Source: Capra hircus
Lineage: Eukaryota; Chordata; Mammalia; Artiodactyla; Bovidae
Direction of reading: 5' to 3'
Assembly (NCBI RefSeq): GCF_001704415.2
Contig: NC_030811.1
Span: forward strand, 78,758,069 to 78,822,068
Length of the DNA stretch: 64,000 nt
The notes below the pieces were generated by a model. It made no database searches. It was not told where the DNA came from and worked only from the letters and a program-made list of their open reading frames with translations. Position 1 is the stretch's first letter, and the number at the start of each line of letters is the position of its first letter. Below, piece after piece: positions 1-11,500 of this stretch. The position numbers and the translations under genes are program-made.

Positions 1-151
1 GCCTTAATAGTTTTGAAAGTTTTTTAATGGTTCTCTGAACTTCAGAAAAACCTATCTGGTTTATAGACTAGAAAGAATTAGTATAATGTGTTGCTTAAGT
101 ACACAGATATAGGAGTAAGATCATATTTTTAAATCTGGATGTTCCATTTCC

Positions 152-218
152 TAGCCATGTGAATTTGTGATAGAGTCAATTGCCTCAGTTGTAATAATGG
201 AGACAGTGCTACTCCAAA
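152..218 (+). repeat. Probable MIR SINE core fragment
   Basis: A short stretch resembles the MIR core: a tagccatgtgaatttgtg-like block, then tgcctcag, then a taataatggagaca-like block, in the order expected for a MIR SINE. Divergence is high, as expected for a mammal-wide element more than 100 million years old. Only eye matching supports it, and a repeat-library alignment would settle it. Confidence 0.4.
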
Positions 219-984
219 GAGATGTTATAATTATTAAATTGAGTGATGTGTACCAATTGTTTCATTTTATGCTTCTGAAAAAATATGTTATTTCTGTTTT
301 CCTTACATAATGCAAATCCAGTGAGTATGGGACTCAAATTTAAGTAGGCTTAGTTATTTATATTTTTTTTCTTTTGTGAGAAAAAAATGTTTCTATATAT
401 CTTGAAAAGTCAACTGAAATATGTTAATGATTAGAGTAATATATCACTGATCAATTTTTATTGTTTTTGTTTTACAAGAGAGTCTCTTCAGTGGAGTTTT
501 AAAGCCTAGTTTCATTTAAAAATGAAGCAGTTTCAACAACTGGATGGACCCCTTGCAATCCTGTGGATTAAGTTATATTCATTTTTTCTTATCAGCAGGG
601 ATTTTTTTCTCCAGACTAGTGTATGATTCATTGCCTAGTGTATGGATTGACTGATTGTAGTTTTTCCCCCTATGGAGCTGGAAATTGGGAGACCAGTTGT
701 AGTATATAATTAGTGTGGCTCAAGCAAGCATCATCTGTGTTGTTCATGAGTTTAATTTCTACATCTGCAATATACCCCTCTGAGATAAAACTCACTTTAC
801 TTTTAAACATTTTACAAACGTGACTGAAATGTTTTTCATATTGCATGTTTTCCTGACTTCTTAAACAGAGGATTCAGAGATATAGAATCAAGTTTTTTAA
901 TAACTCTAGCCATACAGTATTATGACTCTTCCTGTAGCTATTGAAGAATGTTACATAGTTAGACTTCCTATATAAACTTCTTTA
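219..984. other. AT-rich DNA, nothing recognised
   Basis: No open frame of note, no recognised repeat and no RNA gene seen; short A and T runs only. Confidence 0.5.
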
Positions 985-1570
985 TAATTTTTTGTTGGAG
1001 GATAATTGCTTTACAATATTGTGCTGGTTTTTGTCATATATCAACATGAATCATTCTTTCTATTTGTCCCACCCTCTCCTTCACCCACTATGTCCATAAG
1101 TCTGTTCTCTATGCCTAAGTCTCCATTTTGTGCCAATTCACTCAGTTCGGTCCAACTCTTTGCAACCACATGAACTGTAGCCTGCCAGGCTCCTCTGTCC
1201 ATGGGGATTCTACAGGCAAGAATACTGGAGTGGGTTGCCATGTCCTGCTCCAAGCGATCTTCCTAACCCAGGAATTGAACCCACATTGTAGGTGGATTCT
1301 TTACCATCTGATCCACGAGGGTAGCCATTTGCTGCCCTGAAAATAGGTTCATCAGTGCTATCTTTCTATATTCCATACACATATGTTAATATACAGTATT
1401 TGTCTTTCTCTTCCTGCCTTACTTCACTCTGCACAATAGGCTGTAGGTTCACTCACCTCTTTCGGACTGACACAAATGAATTCTTTTTTATAGCTGAGTA
1501 ATGTTCTATTGTATCTATGTATCACAACTTCTGTTTCCACTCATCTATTGATGAATGTCTCTGTGTCAAA
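985..1570 (-). mobile_element. 5'-truncated L1 3' end, split by a SINE
   Basis: The plus strand reads as the reverse complement of the L1 3'UTR (ttggaggataattgctttac and following) and then, beyond the inserted SINE, of the last part of L1 ORF2 (ttcatcagtgctatctttct, cttacttcactctgcaca, agctgagtaatgttctattg). The order matches the L1 tails at 33270-33848 and 47154-47992. It contains no usable open frame. The element is 5'-truncated, more diverged than the full-length copy at 8293-15982, and older than the Bov-tA inside it. Confidence 0.8.
1135..1324 (-). mobile_element. Bov-tA SINE inside L1
   Basis: Reverse-oriented tRNA-Glu-derived ruminant SINE. From right to left it has the tRNA-like head with a degenerate B box (ccaggaattgaaccc region) and then the Bov-A body (caagaatactggagtggg, gcctgccaggctcctctgtcc) ending in the BovB-like tail. 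It is bounded by an imperfect 12-bp target-site duplication (1123-1134 and 1325-1336, 10 of 12 identical) made from L1 sequence. This shows it jumped into the L1 after the L1 was in place. Confidence 0.88.
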
Positions 1571-1571
1571 T

Positions 1572-1738
1572 TTCCCTTTTTCATGAGGACAGAAGTCATA
1601 TTGGACAGTGCCCATCTTAATGACCTTAATTTAACATAATTACCTCCAAATGATCTTATTTTTAAATAAGATCACATTCTGAAGTGTTGTGAGCTAGACC
1701 TCAACATATTTTGGGTGACACTATTCAACCCATAATAC
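1572..1738 (-). repeat. ERVL-MaLR (MLT1-like) LTR fragment
   Basis: Read on the minus strand the segment begins with a tattatgggttgaatagtgt-like block, then cccaaaatatgttgaggtc, aatgtgatcttattt and aaggtcattaagatggg. This is the order of an MLT1-type LTR start. The 3' part of the LTR is missing. These LTRs are ancient mammalian retrovirus-like repeats with no coding capacity. The same family appears as a two-LTR element at 31092-32651. Confidence 0.65.
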
Positions 1739-2136
1739 TTCATGATATGACAGAGGAAAATGAAGACTATTTATAATTCATTGACCATAAAATTGAGATA
1801 ATCTGAAAAGAATGAGAATTTCATCATGTGTAGTTTTGATTTCAGTAGATAATACTCCTACACCCTCATAAAGAAGCACCCTCACATGCTAATAATACAA
1901 TGAGGAGAAAAAATGAACTGTAGTTGAGGCAAAACAACATGCTATGGAATAATATGAAGAAGTTTAAAAATATTTAAGTCAAAGACCCAGGATGAAGCTA
2001 GAAGGAAAAGAATTTTGCAAGTCTAAAATTATTAAGAACTTATGGGGTAAGCTGTTCCAGCCAATTGCTGTCCTAGTATTTTTCTCTGTGGTGTTGATAA
2101 GTGAACCAGTCAGAATTTTATAGTTTTAGCTGTCAA
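1739..2136. other. AT-rich DNA, nothing recognised
   Basis: Purine-rich, no recognised repeat or coding frame. Confidence 0.5.
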
Positions 2137-2405
2137 TAGAAGGCAATGGCACCCCATTCCAGTACTCTTGCCTGGAAAATCCCATGGATGGAGGAGCCTG
2201 GTAGGCTGCAGTCCATGGGGTCACTAAGAGTCGGACACGACTGGGCGACTTGACTTTCAATTTTCACTTTCATGCATCGGAGAAGGAAATGGCAACCCAC
2301 TCCAATGTTCTTGCCTGGAGAATCCCAGGAACGGGGGAGCCTGGTGGGCTGCTGTCTATGGGGTCGCACAGAGTTGGACACAACTGAAGTGACTTAGCAG
2401 CAGCA
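2137..2405 (+). mobile_element. Bov-A2 SINE (dimer)
   Basis: Two tandem Bov-A monomers. The first begins agaaggcaatggcacccc and the second begins ggagaaggaaatggcaaccc at about 2278. They are joined by the usual cttgactttcaattttcact linker and end in a short cagcagca tail. Bov-A2 lacks a tRNA head; its body derives from BovB ends. It is little diverged, so fairly young. No clear target-site duplication could be read. Confidence 0.9.
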
Positions 2406-3488
2406 TTGTCTCCTGGAGATAGAAAAGTGGCCTAAGTTCATTCTTCCGATGCCTAAGTAAGTGGTCTTGGGATCTTAACACGATTAATCAGGTTTGCCTC
2501 CCCTGTCGAGCATTAGGGGTATTCAATGTAACTTCAATTCAGTAGAATAATGTTTCAGTAGAACATCTGTTGGTGAACCAGATAAAAATAAATTACAACT
2601 AAGAAACAAATATTTTTAACATTTTATGTAAAATAATATCTTATATTTTAACATCAGAGGCACTGATTCTATTTATTAAGATTACAAAATAAGTAAGGAT
2701 CATAAAAGTATCTGGCAAGTGATTGAATACCAAATAAATCAGTAGAAAATTTATCTTCTTATAAATTTGATTTACTCTTCTTTAGAAGACTAAGTTCTAG
2801 TCTGCAATATATTGGTCTGTATTGTTAGAAACTAAAGAAATTGGTAGCCAGTCATACTAAAATGAAGTTTTTATATATACTGGGTGAATAATTTTAGGGT
2901 TATTAAAAAATATAATTTTGTAAGAAAATATATCTTTACCAAACTCTAAAGGTTAAATAGCATTTTCATCTTAAAATAATTACTGCTTCTTCTTTTCTGG
3001 AAATCATTTTTCTCTTATCTCATTTCACTTGCAAATATTTTTAGTGTTAACAATTGAAGTCATTACATCAAAAATATGTATTATTGAAACAATAATCACT
3101 GAAGGAAATTTGATACATCAAAATACAAATTTATTTTAAAATAACCTCTTGTAGAGGCATAACTTGTTCAGACACATTTAACAGAAAATATTGCCTCCTA
3201 AAATAAAACTTGAAAAGATTCATTTTAAAATGAACTCTATTTCAAATATTATTCAATGTTTTTTAATGAAACCCTTTGAATTATGGAAATAACCTTCTAA
3301 TAATATCAATAATATGCATGAACAGGCACTATAATTTCTTTCCAAACATCTTAATTTGTTTTCAGATGCTCCAGAGTTGACATTAGATATATTCAAAATA
3401 GAATATAGATCTTAAGGAACTAGAACTGAGCAATAATGTCCTGAAACACAGCATTTGTTACTTGCAGGTCATTGCAAAAACTGTGGGC
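2406..3488. other. AT-rich DNA, nothing recognised
   Basis: About 1.1 kb of A/T-rich sequence with many stops in all frames and no recognised repeat. Confidence 0.5.
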
Positions 3489-3671
3489 TAGTTGCTCAGT
3501 CATATCTGACTCCATAGACTACCAGGCTCCTCTACTGATGGAATTCTCCAGGCAAGAATACTGGAGTGGGTAGCCATTCACTTCTCTAAGGAATCTCCCC
3601 AACCCAGGGATTGAACGCAGGTCTTCTGCACTGTAGGTGGATTTTTTACCATCTGAGCCACCAGGAAAACC
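3489..3671 (-). mobile_element. Bov-tA SINE
   Basis: Reverse-oriented Bov-tA. The Bov-A body (ggcaagaatactggagtggg) is followed by the tRNA-like head (cccagggattgaacgcagg, accatctgagccaccagg). The tail next to ttgctcagtcatatctgac is complete. It is moderately diverged. Confidence 0.87.
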
Positions 3672-4235
3672 TATAGTTCCCTGCAGGGTCACAGCTATAA
3701 TTAAAAATAATGAAAATAATAATGAAATTTCAGGTTTGGCCCTACATATTTTTCAATCTGCTTTTGGATTTTTCATTTTGGTTTCGCTGTTTTGCGCTCA
3801 TGTCTGTATCTGACCTCCTTCAATCCTCCTGACCATCCATACTAGTCTGTACCTCTTTTCTCCTGAGTCTGCTGAGAGGCTCTGGATTTCTGCTTCAGCC
3901 TTAAAATGTAGCCAACATCTTCTACAGAATCTCCCATGGCAACAGACTTAGCCTGAATCAAAGGTATTTAATTTTCCAGACAATTTGTACTTTGAGAATG
4001 AAGACATTTAAATCCACAAACATTCTGTCCTTTTTCTCAAGTGTATCGTCCATGAATAGTTAAGATGCACTACTCATTAATTTCTTTGTAGTCCAACAAT
4101 TTACAACAGTAACTTTCCAATTTCTAGATCAATGCTTTTGCTTTTTCTCTTTCCTACAACTCTTCAACATCATCATAAAACCATGGCATGGAGAATTTAG
4201 TCAGAAGTTGTCAACCCTAGATTGAGTTTGGAATG
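3672..4235. other. Non-repetitive DNA, nothing recognised
   Basis: Mixed composition, no coding frame and no recognised repeat. Confidence 0.45.
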
Positions 4236-4889
4236 ACATATGCAGAGTACATCATGAGAAACGCTGGACTGGAAGAAACACAAGCTGGAATCAAGATTGC
4301 CGGGAGAAATATCAATAATCTCAGATATGCAGATGACACCACCCTTATGGAAGAAAGTGAAGAGGAACTGAAAAGCCTCTTGATGAAAGTGAAAGAGGAC
4401 AGTGAAAAAGTTGGCTTAAAGCTCAACATTCAGAAAACGAAGATCATGGTATCTGGTCCAATCACTTCATGGGAAATAGATGGGGAAACAGTGGAAACAG
4501 TGTCAGACTTTATTTTTGGGGGCTCCAAAATCACTGCAGATGGTGATTGCAGCCGTGAAATTAAAAGACGCCTACTCCTTGGAAGAAAAGTTATGACCAA
4601 CCTAGACAGCATATTGAAAAGCAGACACATTACTATGCCGACTAAGGTCCGTCTAGTCAAGGCTATGGTTTTTCCAGTGGTCATGTGTGGATGTGAGAGT
4701 TGGACGGTGAAGAAGGCTGAGTGCCGAAGAATTGATGCTTTTGAACTGTGGTGTTGGAGAAGACTCTTGAGAGTCCCTTGGAATGCAGGGAGATCCAACC
4801 AGTCCATTCTGAAGGAGATCAGTCCTGGGATTTCTTTGGAAGGAATGATGCTAAAGCTGAAACTCCAATACTTTGGCCACCTCATGTGA
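4233..4889 (+). pseudogene. BovB reverse-transcriptase fragment (218 codons open)
   Basis: Open frame from an ATG provided at the truncated end. Residues about 26-36 contain the RT palm signature RYADDTTLM, with both catalytic aspartates kept. The thumb-like and C-terminal region follows (SGPITSWEIDGETVE, MCGCESWTVKKAE, ELWCWRRLLRVPWNAGRSNQ). The finger and upper palm motifs and the whole endonuclease are missing. The frame ends at a TGA in the HLM-R position, where other copies have CGA, a CpG-to-TpG change. The remaining BovB C-terminus lies downstream with further indels. It is not a functional protein. Confidence 0.9.
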
Positions 4890-5103
4890 AGAGTTGACTC
4901 ACTGGAAAAACTCTGATGCTGGGAGGGATTGGGGGCAGGAGAAGGGGATGACAGAGGATGAGATGGCTGGATGGCATCACGGACTCGATGGACGTGAGTC
5001 TGAGTGAACTCCAGGAGTTGGTGATGGACAGGGAGGCCTGGCGTGCTGCGATTCATGGGGTCACAAAGAGTCGGACACGGCTGAGCGACTGATCTGAACT
5101 GAA
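4236..5103 (+). mobile_element. 5'-truncated BovB LINE
   Basis: The 3' part of a BovB (RTE clade non-LTR retrotransposon), starting in the middle of the reverse transcriptase and running to the family's 3' end, with the usual gcgactga / tgaactga terminus. No poly-A tail is present, as expected for RTE elements, which end in short repeats. It shows CpG decay and small indels after 4889. No clear target-site duplication was found. Confidence 0.92.
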
Positions 5104-5744
5104 GAAACTAAAAAATGTTCCTGAGATCTGCTGTCACTACCAGAAATGTCATATATTTGGTTCTATATGGACTTAGACATCAATAATTTTAAACAATTCC
5201 AGGTGACTTTGATGTTCAGATGGAGTGGATGAACCCTGAAGTCAATAATTTCCAGAACCCACAGAAAAATGTGAACTCTTCTCCCAATCTTTGGATATTA
5301 TAAACTCTATCCATGAAGCAAGGTTGATAATCAAAAATTTACAAATTGAAACCAGAAATAAAGTTTTGTTTATGGTTTGTTCTTAAGGTATTTATAAATA
5401 AAAACAATAAGAAGATAACATTTTCTTCCTTGTTTAATCTGAAGAAATATTGCTGAGGAATCCTATATTTCATTTTTCTGCTTGCCCTGTATCTTTTTTA
5501 ATTTGTAAGAATTTTAGAATTTAATCAAGCCAGGTCATTTATCCAGGTGATGTCCTCTGTCACAGTTAGGCCCTGCCCATAATATGTTGGACTTATTTCA
5601 GTATATAATACAGGCTTCTGGCTGTTATGAAATGTGTGAATAGTATATTTTTTTAAAAATTTACAATTTCCAATCAGTTATTGTTCATGCGTAGAAACAT
5701 GTTTATCTTGTACCAAGAAATTTTGCTCAATAATTCTAAACTTT
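5104..5744. other. AT-rich DNA, nothing recognised
   Basis: Spacer between two BovB copies; no coding frame or recognised repeat. Confidence 0.45.
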
Positions 5745-7034
5745 CAGTTTAGTTCAGTAGCTCAGTCGTGTACGACTTTTTGTGACCCCATGAATTGCAG
5801 CACGCCAGGCCTCCCTGTCCATCACTCCCAAAGTTCACTCAGACTCGCGTCCATTGAGTCAGTGATGCCATCCAGCCATCTCATCCTGTGTCATCCCCTT
5901 CTCATCCTGCCCCTAGTCCCTCAAAGCACCAAAGTCTTTTCCAATGAGTCAACTCTTAGCATGAGGTGGCCAAAGTACTGGAGTTTCAGCTTTAGCATCA
6001 TTCCTTCCAAAGAAACCCAGGGCCAATCTCCTTCAGAATGGACTGGTTGGATCTCCTTGCAGTCCAAGGGACTCTCAAGAGTCTTCTCCAACACCACAGT
6101 TCAAAAGCATCAATTCTTTGGCACTCAGCCTTCTTCACAGTCCAATTCTCACATCCATACATGACTACTGGAAAAACCATAGCCTTGACTAGATGGACCT
6201 TAGTCAGCAAAGTAATGTCTCTGCTTTTGAATATACTATCTAGGTTGGTCATAACTTTTCTTCTAAGGAGTAAGCGTCTTTTCATTTCATGGCTGCAATC
6301 ACCATCTGCAGTGATTTTGGAGCCCCACAAAATAAAGTCTGACACTGTTTCCACTGTTTCCCCATCTATTTCCCATGAAGTGATGGGACCAGATGCCATG
6401 ATTTTCGTTTTCTGACTGTTGAGCTTTAAGCCAACTTTTTCACTCTCCTCTTTCATGTTCATCAAGAGGCTTTTTTGTTCCTCTTCACTTTCTGCCATAA
6501 GGGTGGTGTCATCTGCATATCTGAGGTTATTGATGTTTCTCCCGGCAATCTTGATTCCAGCTTGTGCTTCTTCCAGTCCAGGGTTTCTCATGATGTATGC
6601 TGCCTAGAAGTTAAATAAAGCAGGGTGACAATATACAGCCTTGACGCACTCCTTTTCCTATTTAGAACCAGTCTGTTGTTCCATGTCCAGTTCTAACTGT
6701 TACTTCCTGGCCTGCATACAGATTTCTCAAGAGGCAGGTCAGGTGGTCTGGTATTCCCATCTCTCAGAATTTTCCACAGTTTATTGTGATCCACATAGTC
6801 AAAGGCTTTGGCATAGTCAATAAAGCAGAAATAGATGTTTTTCTGGAACTCTCTTGCTTTTTTGATGATCCAGCGGGTGTTGGCAATTTGATCTCTTGTT
6901 CCTTTGCCTTTTCTAAAACCAGCTTGAACATCAGGAATTTCATGGTTCACGTATTGCTGAAGCCTTGCTTGGAGAATTTTGAGCATTACTTTACTAGCGT
7001 GTGAGATGAGTGCAATTGTGCGGTAGTAGTTAGC
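5745..7034 (-). mobile_element. 5'-truncated BovB LINE, reverse orientation
   Basis: Minus-strand BovB of about 1.3 kb. The 3' end lies at 5745 and the 5' break at about 7034 within the RT finger region. The minus strand gives the RT pieces RGTRDQIANTRWIIKKAREF, FCFIDYAKAFDYVDHNKLW (catalytic Asp motif A) and NLRYADDTTLMAESEEE (motif C). These lie in more than one frame, so frameshifts occur between motif A and motif C and near the C-terminus (GFLWKE). It converges on the plus-strand BovB at 4236-5103, so the two 3' ends face each other about 640 bp apart. Confidence 0.92.
5998..6591 (-). pseudogene. BovB RT motif-C and C-terminal fragment
   Basis: 197 open codons on the minus strand. They start at the RNPGLEEAQAGIKIAG block, contain RYADD at about residues 25-29 and run through MYGCENWTVKKAECQRIDAF to a frameshift just after KEIGPG. 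Motif A and the fingers lie upstream in a different frame at 6693-6986. Both halves are readable but not joined, so the copy is dead. Confidence 0.85.
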
Positions 7035-7049
7035 CCTATTTTATTCCTT

Positions 7050-7250
7050 GGGCTTCCCTGGTGGCTCAGAGGTTAAAGCATCTACCTGGAATGCGGGAGA
7101 CCCAGGTTCAATCCCTGGGTCAGGAAGATCCCCTTGAGAAGGAAATGGCAACCCACTCCAGTACTCTTGCCTGGAGCATCCCATGGAGGGAGGAGCCTGG
7201 TAGGCTACAGTCCATGGCGTCGCAAAGAGTCGGACAGGACTGAGTGATGA
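7050..7250 (+). mobile_element. Bov-tA SINE
   Basis: Complete forward Bov-tA. The tRNA-Glu-like head begins gggcttccctggtggctcag, with A-box-like (tggctcagaggttaaagc) and B-box-like (ggttcaatccc) Pol III elements. The Bov-A body (aggaaatggcaacccactcc) and tail (aaagagtcggacaggactga) follow. It lies 15 bp from the 5' break of the preceding BovB and is low in divergence. Confidence 0.93.
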
Positions 7251-8277
7251 ACTCTAGGTAATATTTTAAAATGACAATTTTTTACCCTCTTCCAATTATT
7301 CCCCCCCCAATATTCATATCTCCTACTCCTCTTTTTATTGTTATTTTTAATTGTTTAGGACTGTAGTATCATTTAAAATATTTCTGGTGATAGTGATTGT
7401 ATACTCTTTGTAGTGACTTGATTTTTAACATCAAATGTACAAAGTTCCCCAAAGTACCCACTTTAGTTCAGAGGAAACTGACCCAACTTCAGCTTCAAAG
7501 CTAAATTTTATTGGTCAAGAGTTATTGCTCACACTTGCCATAATTCAGGTTTAAGTCGTTCATTCTAAAACATTACTCTTAGCCAAAGTGTAGGATAGAA
7601 ATTGAGCATATTTACTAATTTGAGGACAATAAACATAGATAGTGACTTGCTAGAAGAGTCTGGCATGAAGTTTCTTCTCCTTTAAAAGCAACCCATGAAA
7701 GAGATACTTTTTTTTTTTTCCTTTCTTTTGGACATCCTAGTATGGGAATAAGTTACCTGAAAAAAATACCACTGTATTTCTATTTTTCTACCATGAGAAA
7801 TATGGAGTCTGAGAGTGAAGCAAAGACATCATATATGAGTCATTTATAGAAAAATAGTGAAAGAACTTCTGGATCAAGCTAATTCTGAAGTTTGACATAC
7901 ATTCTGGCCTTCTAGGCTATAAGTCAATAACTTTCCTTATCAATTGAACAAATTTAATTTTTATTTTGTTATTTGCACTTGAAAATATCATAGATGATAT
8001 TTGAATATATGTATCTAGAGTCTGGTTTTAATGAGGATGTTTTTACATTTTTATGGTAAGTTTCTGGTACAATCATTGACAGTTTTAAGTAATATGTTTC
8101 TACTCCTAGCCTGATAAGAAATGTTGTTTGCTACACAGTTTGACTTTTACAAATATTTTTCATAATCTAAATGACCAGGTGGATATTCTCCTTTACTATG
8201 CTAATTCAAGGATTAGCTTTAGAAGATGGCCAATGTTGAGAATATCTTGGATTTCTCAAGTAAAATTTAGTTTATTA
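7251..8277. other. AT-rich DNA, nothing recognised
   Basis: About 1 kb of A/T-rich sequence with a short C run near 7300 and a T run near 7710; no repeat family or coding frame recognised. Confidence 0.5.
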
Positions 8278-8292
8278 TGATACTATTCTTTA
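8278..8292. repeat. Left target-site duplication of the full-length L1
   Basis: The 15-mer tgatactattcttta, repeated without mismatch at 15983-15997, directly abuts the T-rich (poly-A, minus sense) end of the L1. Confidence 0.95.
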
Positions 8293-8592
8293 TTTTTTTA
8301 ATTTTAAAATATTTAATTCTTACATGCGTTCCCAAACATGAACCCCCCTCCCACCTCCCTCCTCCCTCCCCATAACATCTCTCTGGGTCATCCCCATGCA
8401 CCAGCCTCAAGCCTGTTGTATCCTGCGTCAGACATAGACTGGTGATTCGATTCTTACATGATAGTATACATGTTAGAATGCCATTCTCCCAAATCATCCC
8501 TCCCTATCCCTCTCCCTCTGAGTCCAAAAGTCCGTTATACACAGCTATGTCTTTTTTGCTGTCTTGCATACAGGGTCATCATTGCCATCTTT
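8293..8592 (-). other. L1 3'UTR and A-rich tail
   Basis: The region after the ORF2 stop position in L1 sense. It includes a C-rich plus-strand block (cccccctcccacctccctc), which is the G-rich tract typical of mammalian L1 3'UTRs, and ends in an A/T-rich tail. The same block recurs at 28080-28130, 33390-33420, 47235-47265 and 55155-55200 in the other L1 tails. Confidence 0.85.
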
Positions 8593-11500
8593 CTAAATTC
8601 CATATATATGTGTTAGTATACTGTATTGGTGTTTTTCTTTCTGGCTTACTTCACTCTGTATAATTGGCTCCAGTTTCATCCATCTCATCAGAACTGATTC
8701 AAATGAATTCTTTTTAACGGCTGAGTAAATACTCTATTGTGTATATGTACCACAGCTTTCTTATCCATTCATCTGCTGATGGACATTTAGGTTGTTTCCA
8801 TGTCCTGGCTATTATAAACAGTGCTGCGATGAACATTGGGGTACATGTGTCTCTTTCAATTCTGGTTTCCTCGGTGTGTATGCCCAGAAGTGGGATTGCT
8901 GGGTCATAAGGTAGTTCTATTTGCAATTTTTTAAGGAATCTCCACACTGTTCTCCATAGTGGCCGTACTAGTTTGCATTCCCACCAACAGTGTAGGAGGG
9001 TTCCCTTTTCTCCACACCCTCTCCAGAATTTTTGCTTGCAGATTTTTGGATTGCAGCCATTCTGACTGATGTGAAGTGGTACCTCATTGTGGTTTTGATT
9101 TGCATTTCTCTAATAATGAGTGATGTTGAGCATCTTTTCATGTGTTTGTTAGCCATCCGTATGTCTTCTTTGGAGAAATGTCTATTTAGTTCTTCGGCCC
9201 ATTTTTTGATTGGGTCGTTTATTTTTCTGGAATTGAGCTGCATAAGTTGCTTGTATATTTTTGAGATTAGTTGTTTGTCAGTTGCTTCATTTGCTATTAT
9301 TTTCTGAATGGGAATTCAGAAGGCTGTCTTTTCACCTTGCTTATACTTTCCTTTGTTGTGCAGAAGCTTTTAATTTTAATTAGATCCCATTTGTTTATTT
9401 TTGCTTTGATTTCCAGAATTCTGGGAGGTGGATCATAGAGGATCCTGCTGTGATTTATGTCTGAGAGTGTTTTGCCTATGTTCTCCTCTAGGAGTTTTAT
9501 AGTTTCTGGTCTTACATTTAGATCTTTAATCCATTTTGAGTTTATTTTTGTGTGCGGTGTTAGAAAGTGATCTAGTTTCATTCTTTTACAAGTGGTTGAC
9601 TAGTTTTCCCAGCACCACTTGTTAAAGAGATTGTCTTTACTCCATTGTATATTCTTGCCTCCTTTGTCAAAGATAAGGTGTCCATATGTGTGTGGATTTA
9701 TCTCTGGGATTTCTATTTTGTTCCATTGATCTATATGTCTGTCTTTGTGCCAGTACCATACTGTCTTGATGAGTGTGGCTTGGTAGTAGAGCCTGAAGTC
9801 AGGCAAGTTGATTCCTCCAGTTCCATTCTTCTTTCTCAAGATTGCTTTGGCTATTCTAGGTTTTTTGTATTTCCATACAAATCTTGAAATTATTTGTTCT
9901 AGTTCTGTGAAAAATATGGCTGGTAGCTTGACAGGGATTGCATTGAATTTGTAAATTGCTTTGGGTAGTATACTCATTTTCACTATATTGATTCTTCCAA
10001 TCCATGAACATGGTATATTTCTCCATTTATTAGTGTCCTCTTTGATTTCTTTCATCAGTGTTTTATAGTTTTCTATATATAGGTCTTTAGTTTCTTTAGG
10101 TAGATATATTCCTAAGTATTTTATTCTTTTCGTTGCAATGGTGAATGGAATTATTTCCTTAATTTCTTTTTCTACTTTCTCATTATTAGTGTATAGGAAT
10201 GCAAGGGATTTCTATGTGTTGATTTTATATCCTGCAACTTTACTATATTCATTGATGAGCTCTAGTAATTTTATGGTGGAGTCTTTAGGGTTTTCCATGT
10301 AGAGGATCATGTCATCTGCAAACAGTGAGAGTTTTACTTCTTCTTTTCCAGTTTGGATTCCTTTTATTTCTTTTTCTGCTCTGATTGCTGTGGCCAAAAG
10401 TTCCAGAACTATGTTGAATAGTAGCGGTGAAAGTGGACACCCTTGTCTTGTTCCTGACTTTAGGGGAAATGCTTTCAATTTTTCACCATTGAGGATAATG
10501 TTTGCTGTGGATTTGTCATAGATAGCTTTTATTATGTTGAGGTATGTTCCTTCTATTCCTGCTTTCTGGAGAGTTTTTATCATGAATGGATGTTGAATTT
10601 TGTCAAAGGCCTTCTCTGCATCTATTGAGATAATCATATGGTTTTTATTTTTCAATTTGTTAATGTGGTGAATTACATTGATTGATTTGCGGATATTGAA
10701 GAATCCTTGCATCCCTGGGATAAAGCCCACTTGGTCATGGTGTATGATCTTTTTAATGTGTTGCTGGATTCTGATTGCTAGAATTTTGTTGAGGATTTTT
10801 GCATCTATGTTCATCAGTGATATTGGCCTGTAGTTTTCTTTTTTTGTGACATCTTTGTCAGGTTTTGGTATTAGGGTGATGGTGGCCTCATAGAATGAGT
10901 TTGGATTTTACCTTCCTCTGCAATTTTCTGGAAGAGTTTGAGGAGGATAGGTGTTAGCTCTTCTCGAAATTTTTGGTAGAAGTCAGCTGTGAAGCTGTCT
11001 GGACCTGGGCTTTTGTTTGCTGGAAGATTTCTGATTACAGTTTCAATTTCCGTGCTTGCGATGGGTCTGTTAAGATTTTCTATTTCTTCCTGGTTCAGTT
11101 TTGGAAAATTGTACTTTTCTAAGAATTTGTCCATTTCTTCCACGTTGTCCATTTTATTGGCATACAACTGCTGATAGTAGTCTCTTATGATCCTTTGTAT
11201 TTCTGTGTTGTCTGTTGTGATCTCTCCATTTTCATTTCTAATTTTATTGATTTGATTTTTCTCTCTTTGCCTCTTGATGAGTCTGGCTAATGGTTTGTCA
11301 ATTTTATTTATCCTTTCAAAGAACCAGCTTTTGGCTTTGTTGATTTTTGCTATGGTCTCTTTTGTTTCTTTTGCATTTATTTCTGCCCTAATTTTTAAGA
11401 TTTCTTTCCTTCTACTAACTCTGGGGTTCTCCAATTCTTCCTTTTCTAGTTGCTTTAGTTGCAGAGTTAGGTTATTTATTTGACTTTTTTCTTGTTTCTT

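Noticed and set aside
7050..7130. tRNA-like sequence with A and B boxes
   Set aside because: It is the head of a Bov-tA SINE. No cloverleaf acceptor pairing is kept and it continues into the Bov-A body. The same applies to all other SINE heads here.
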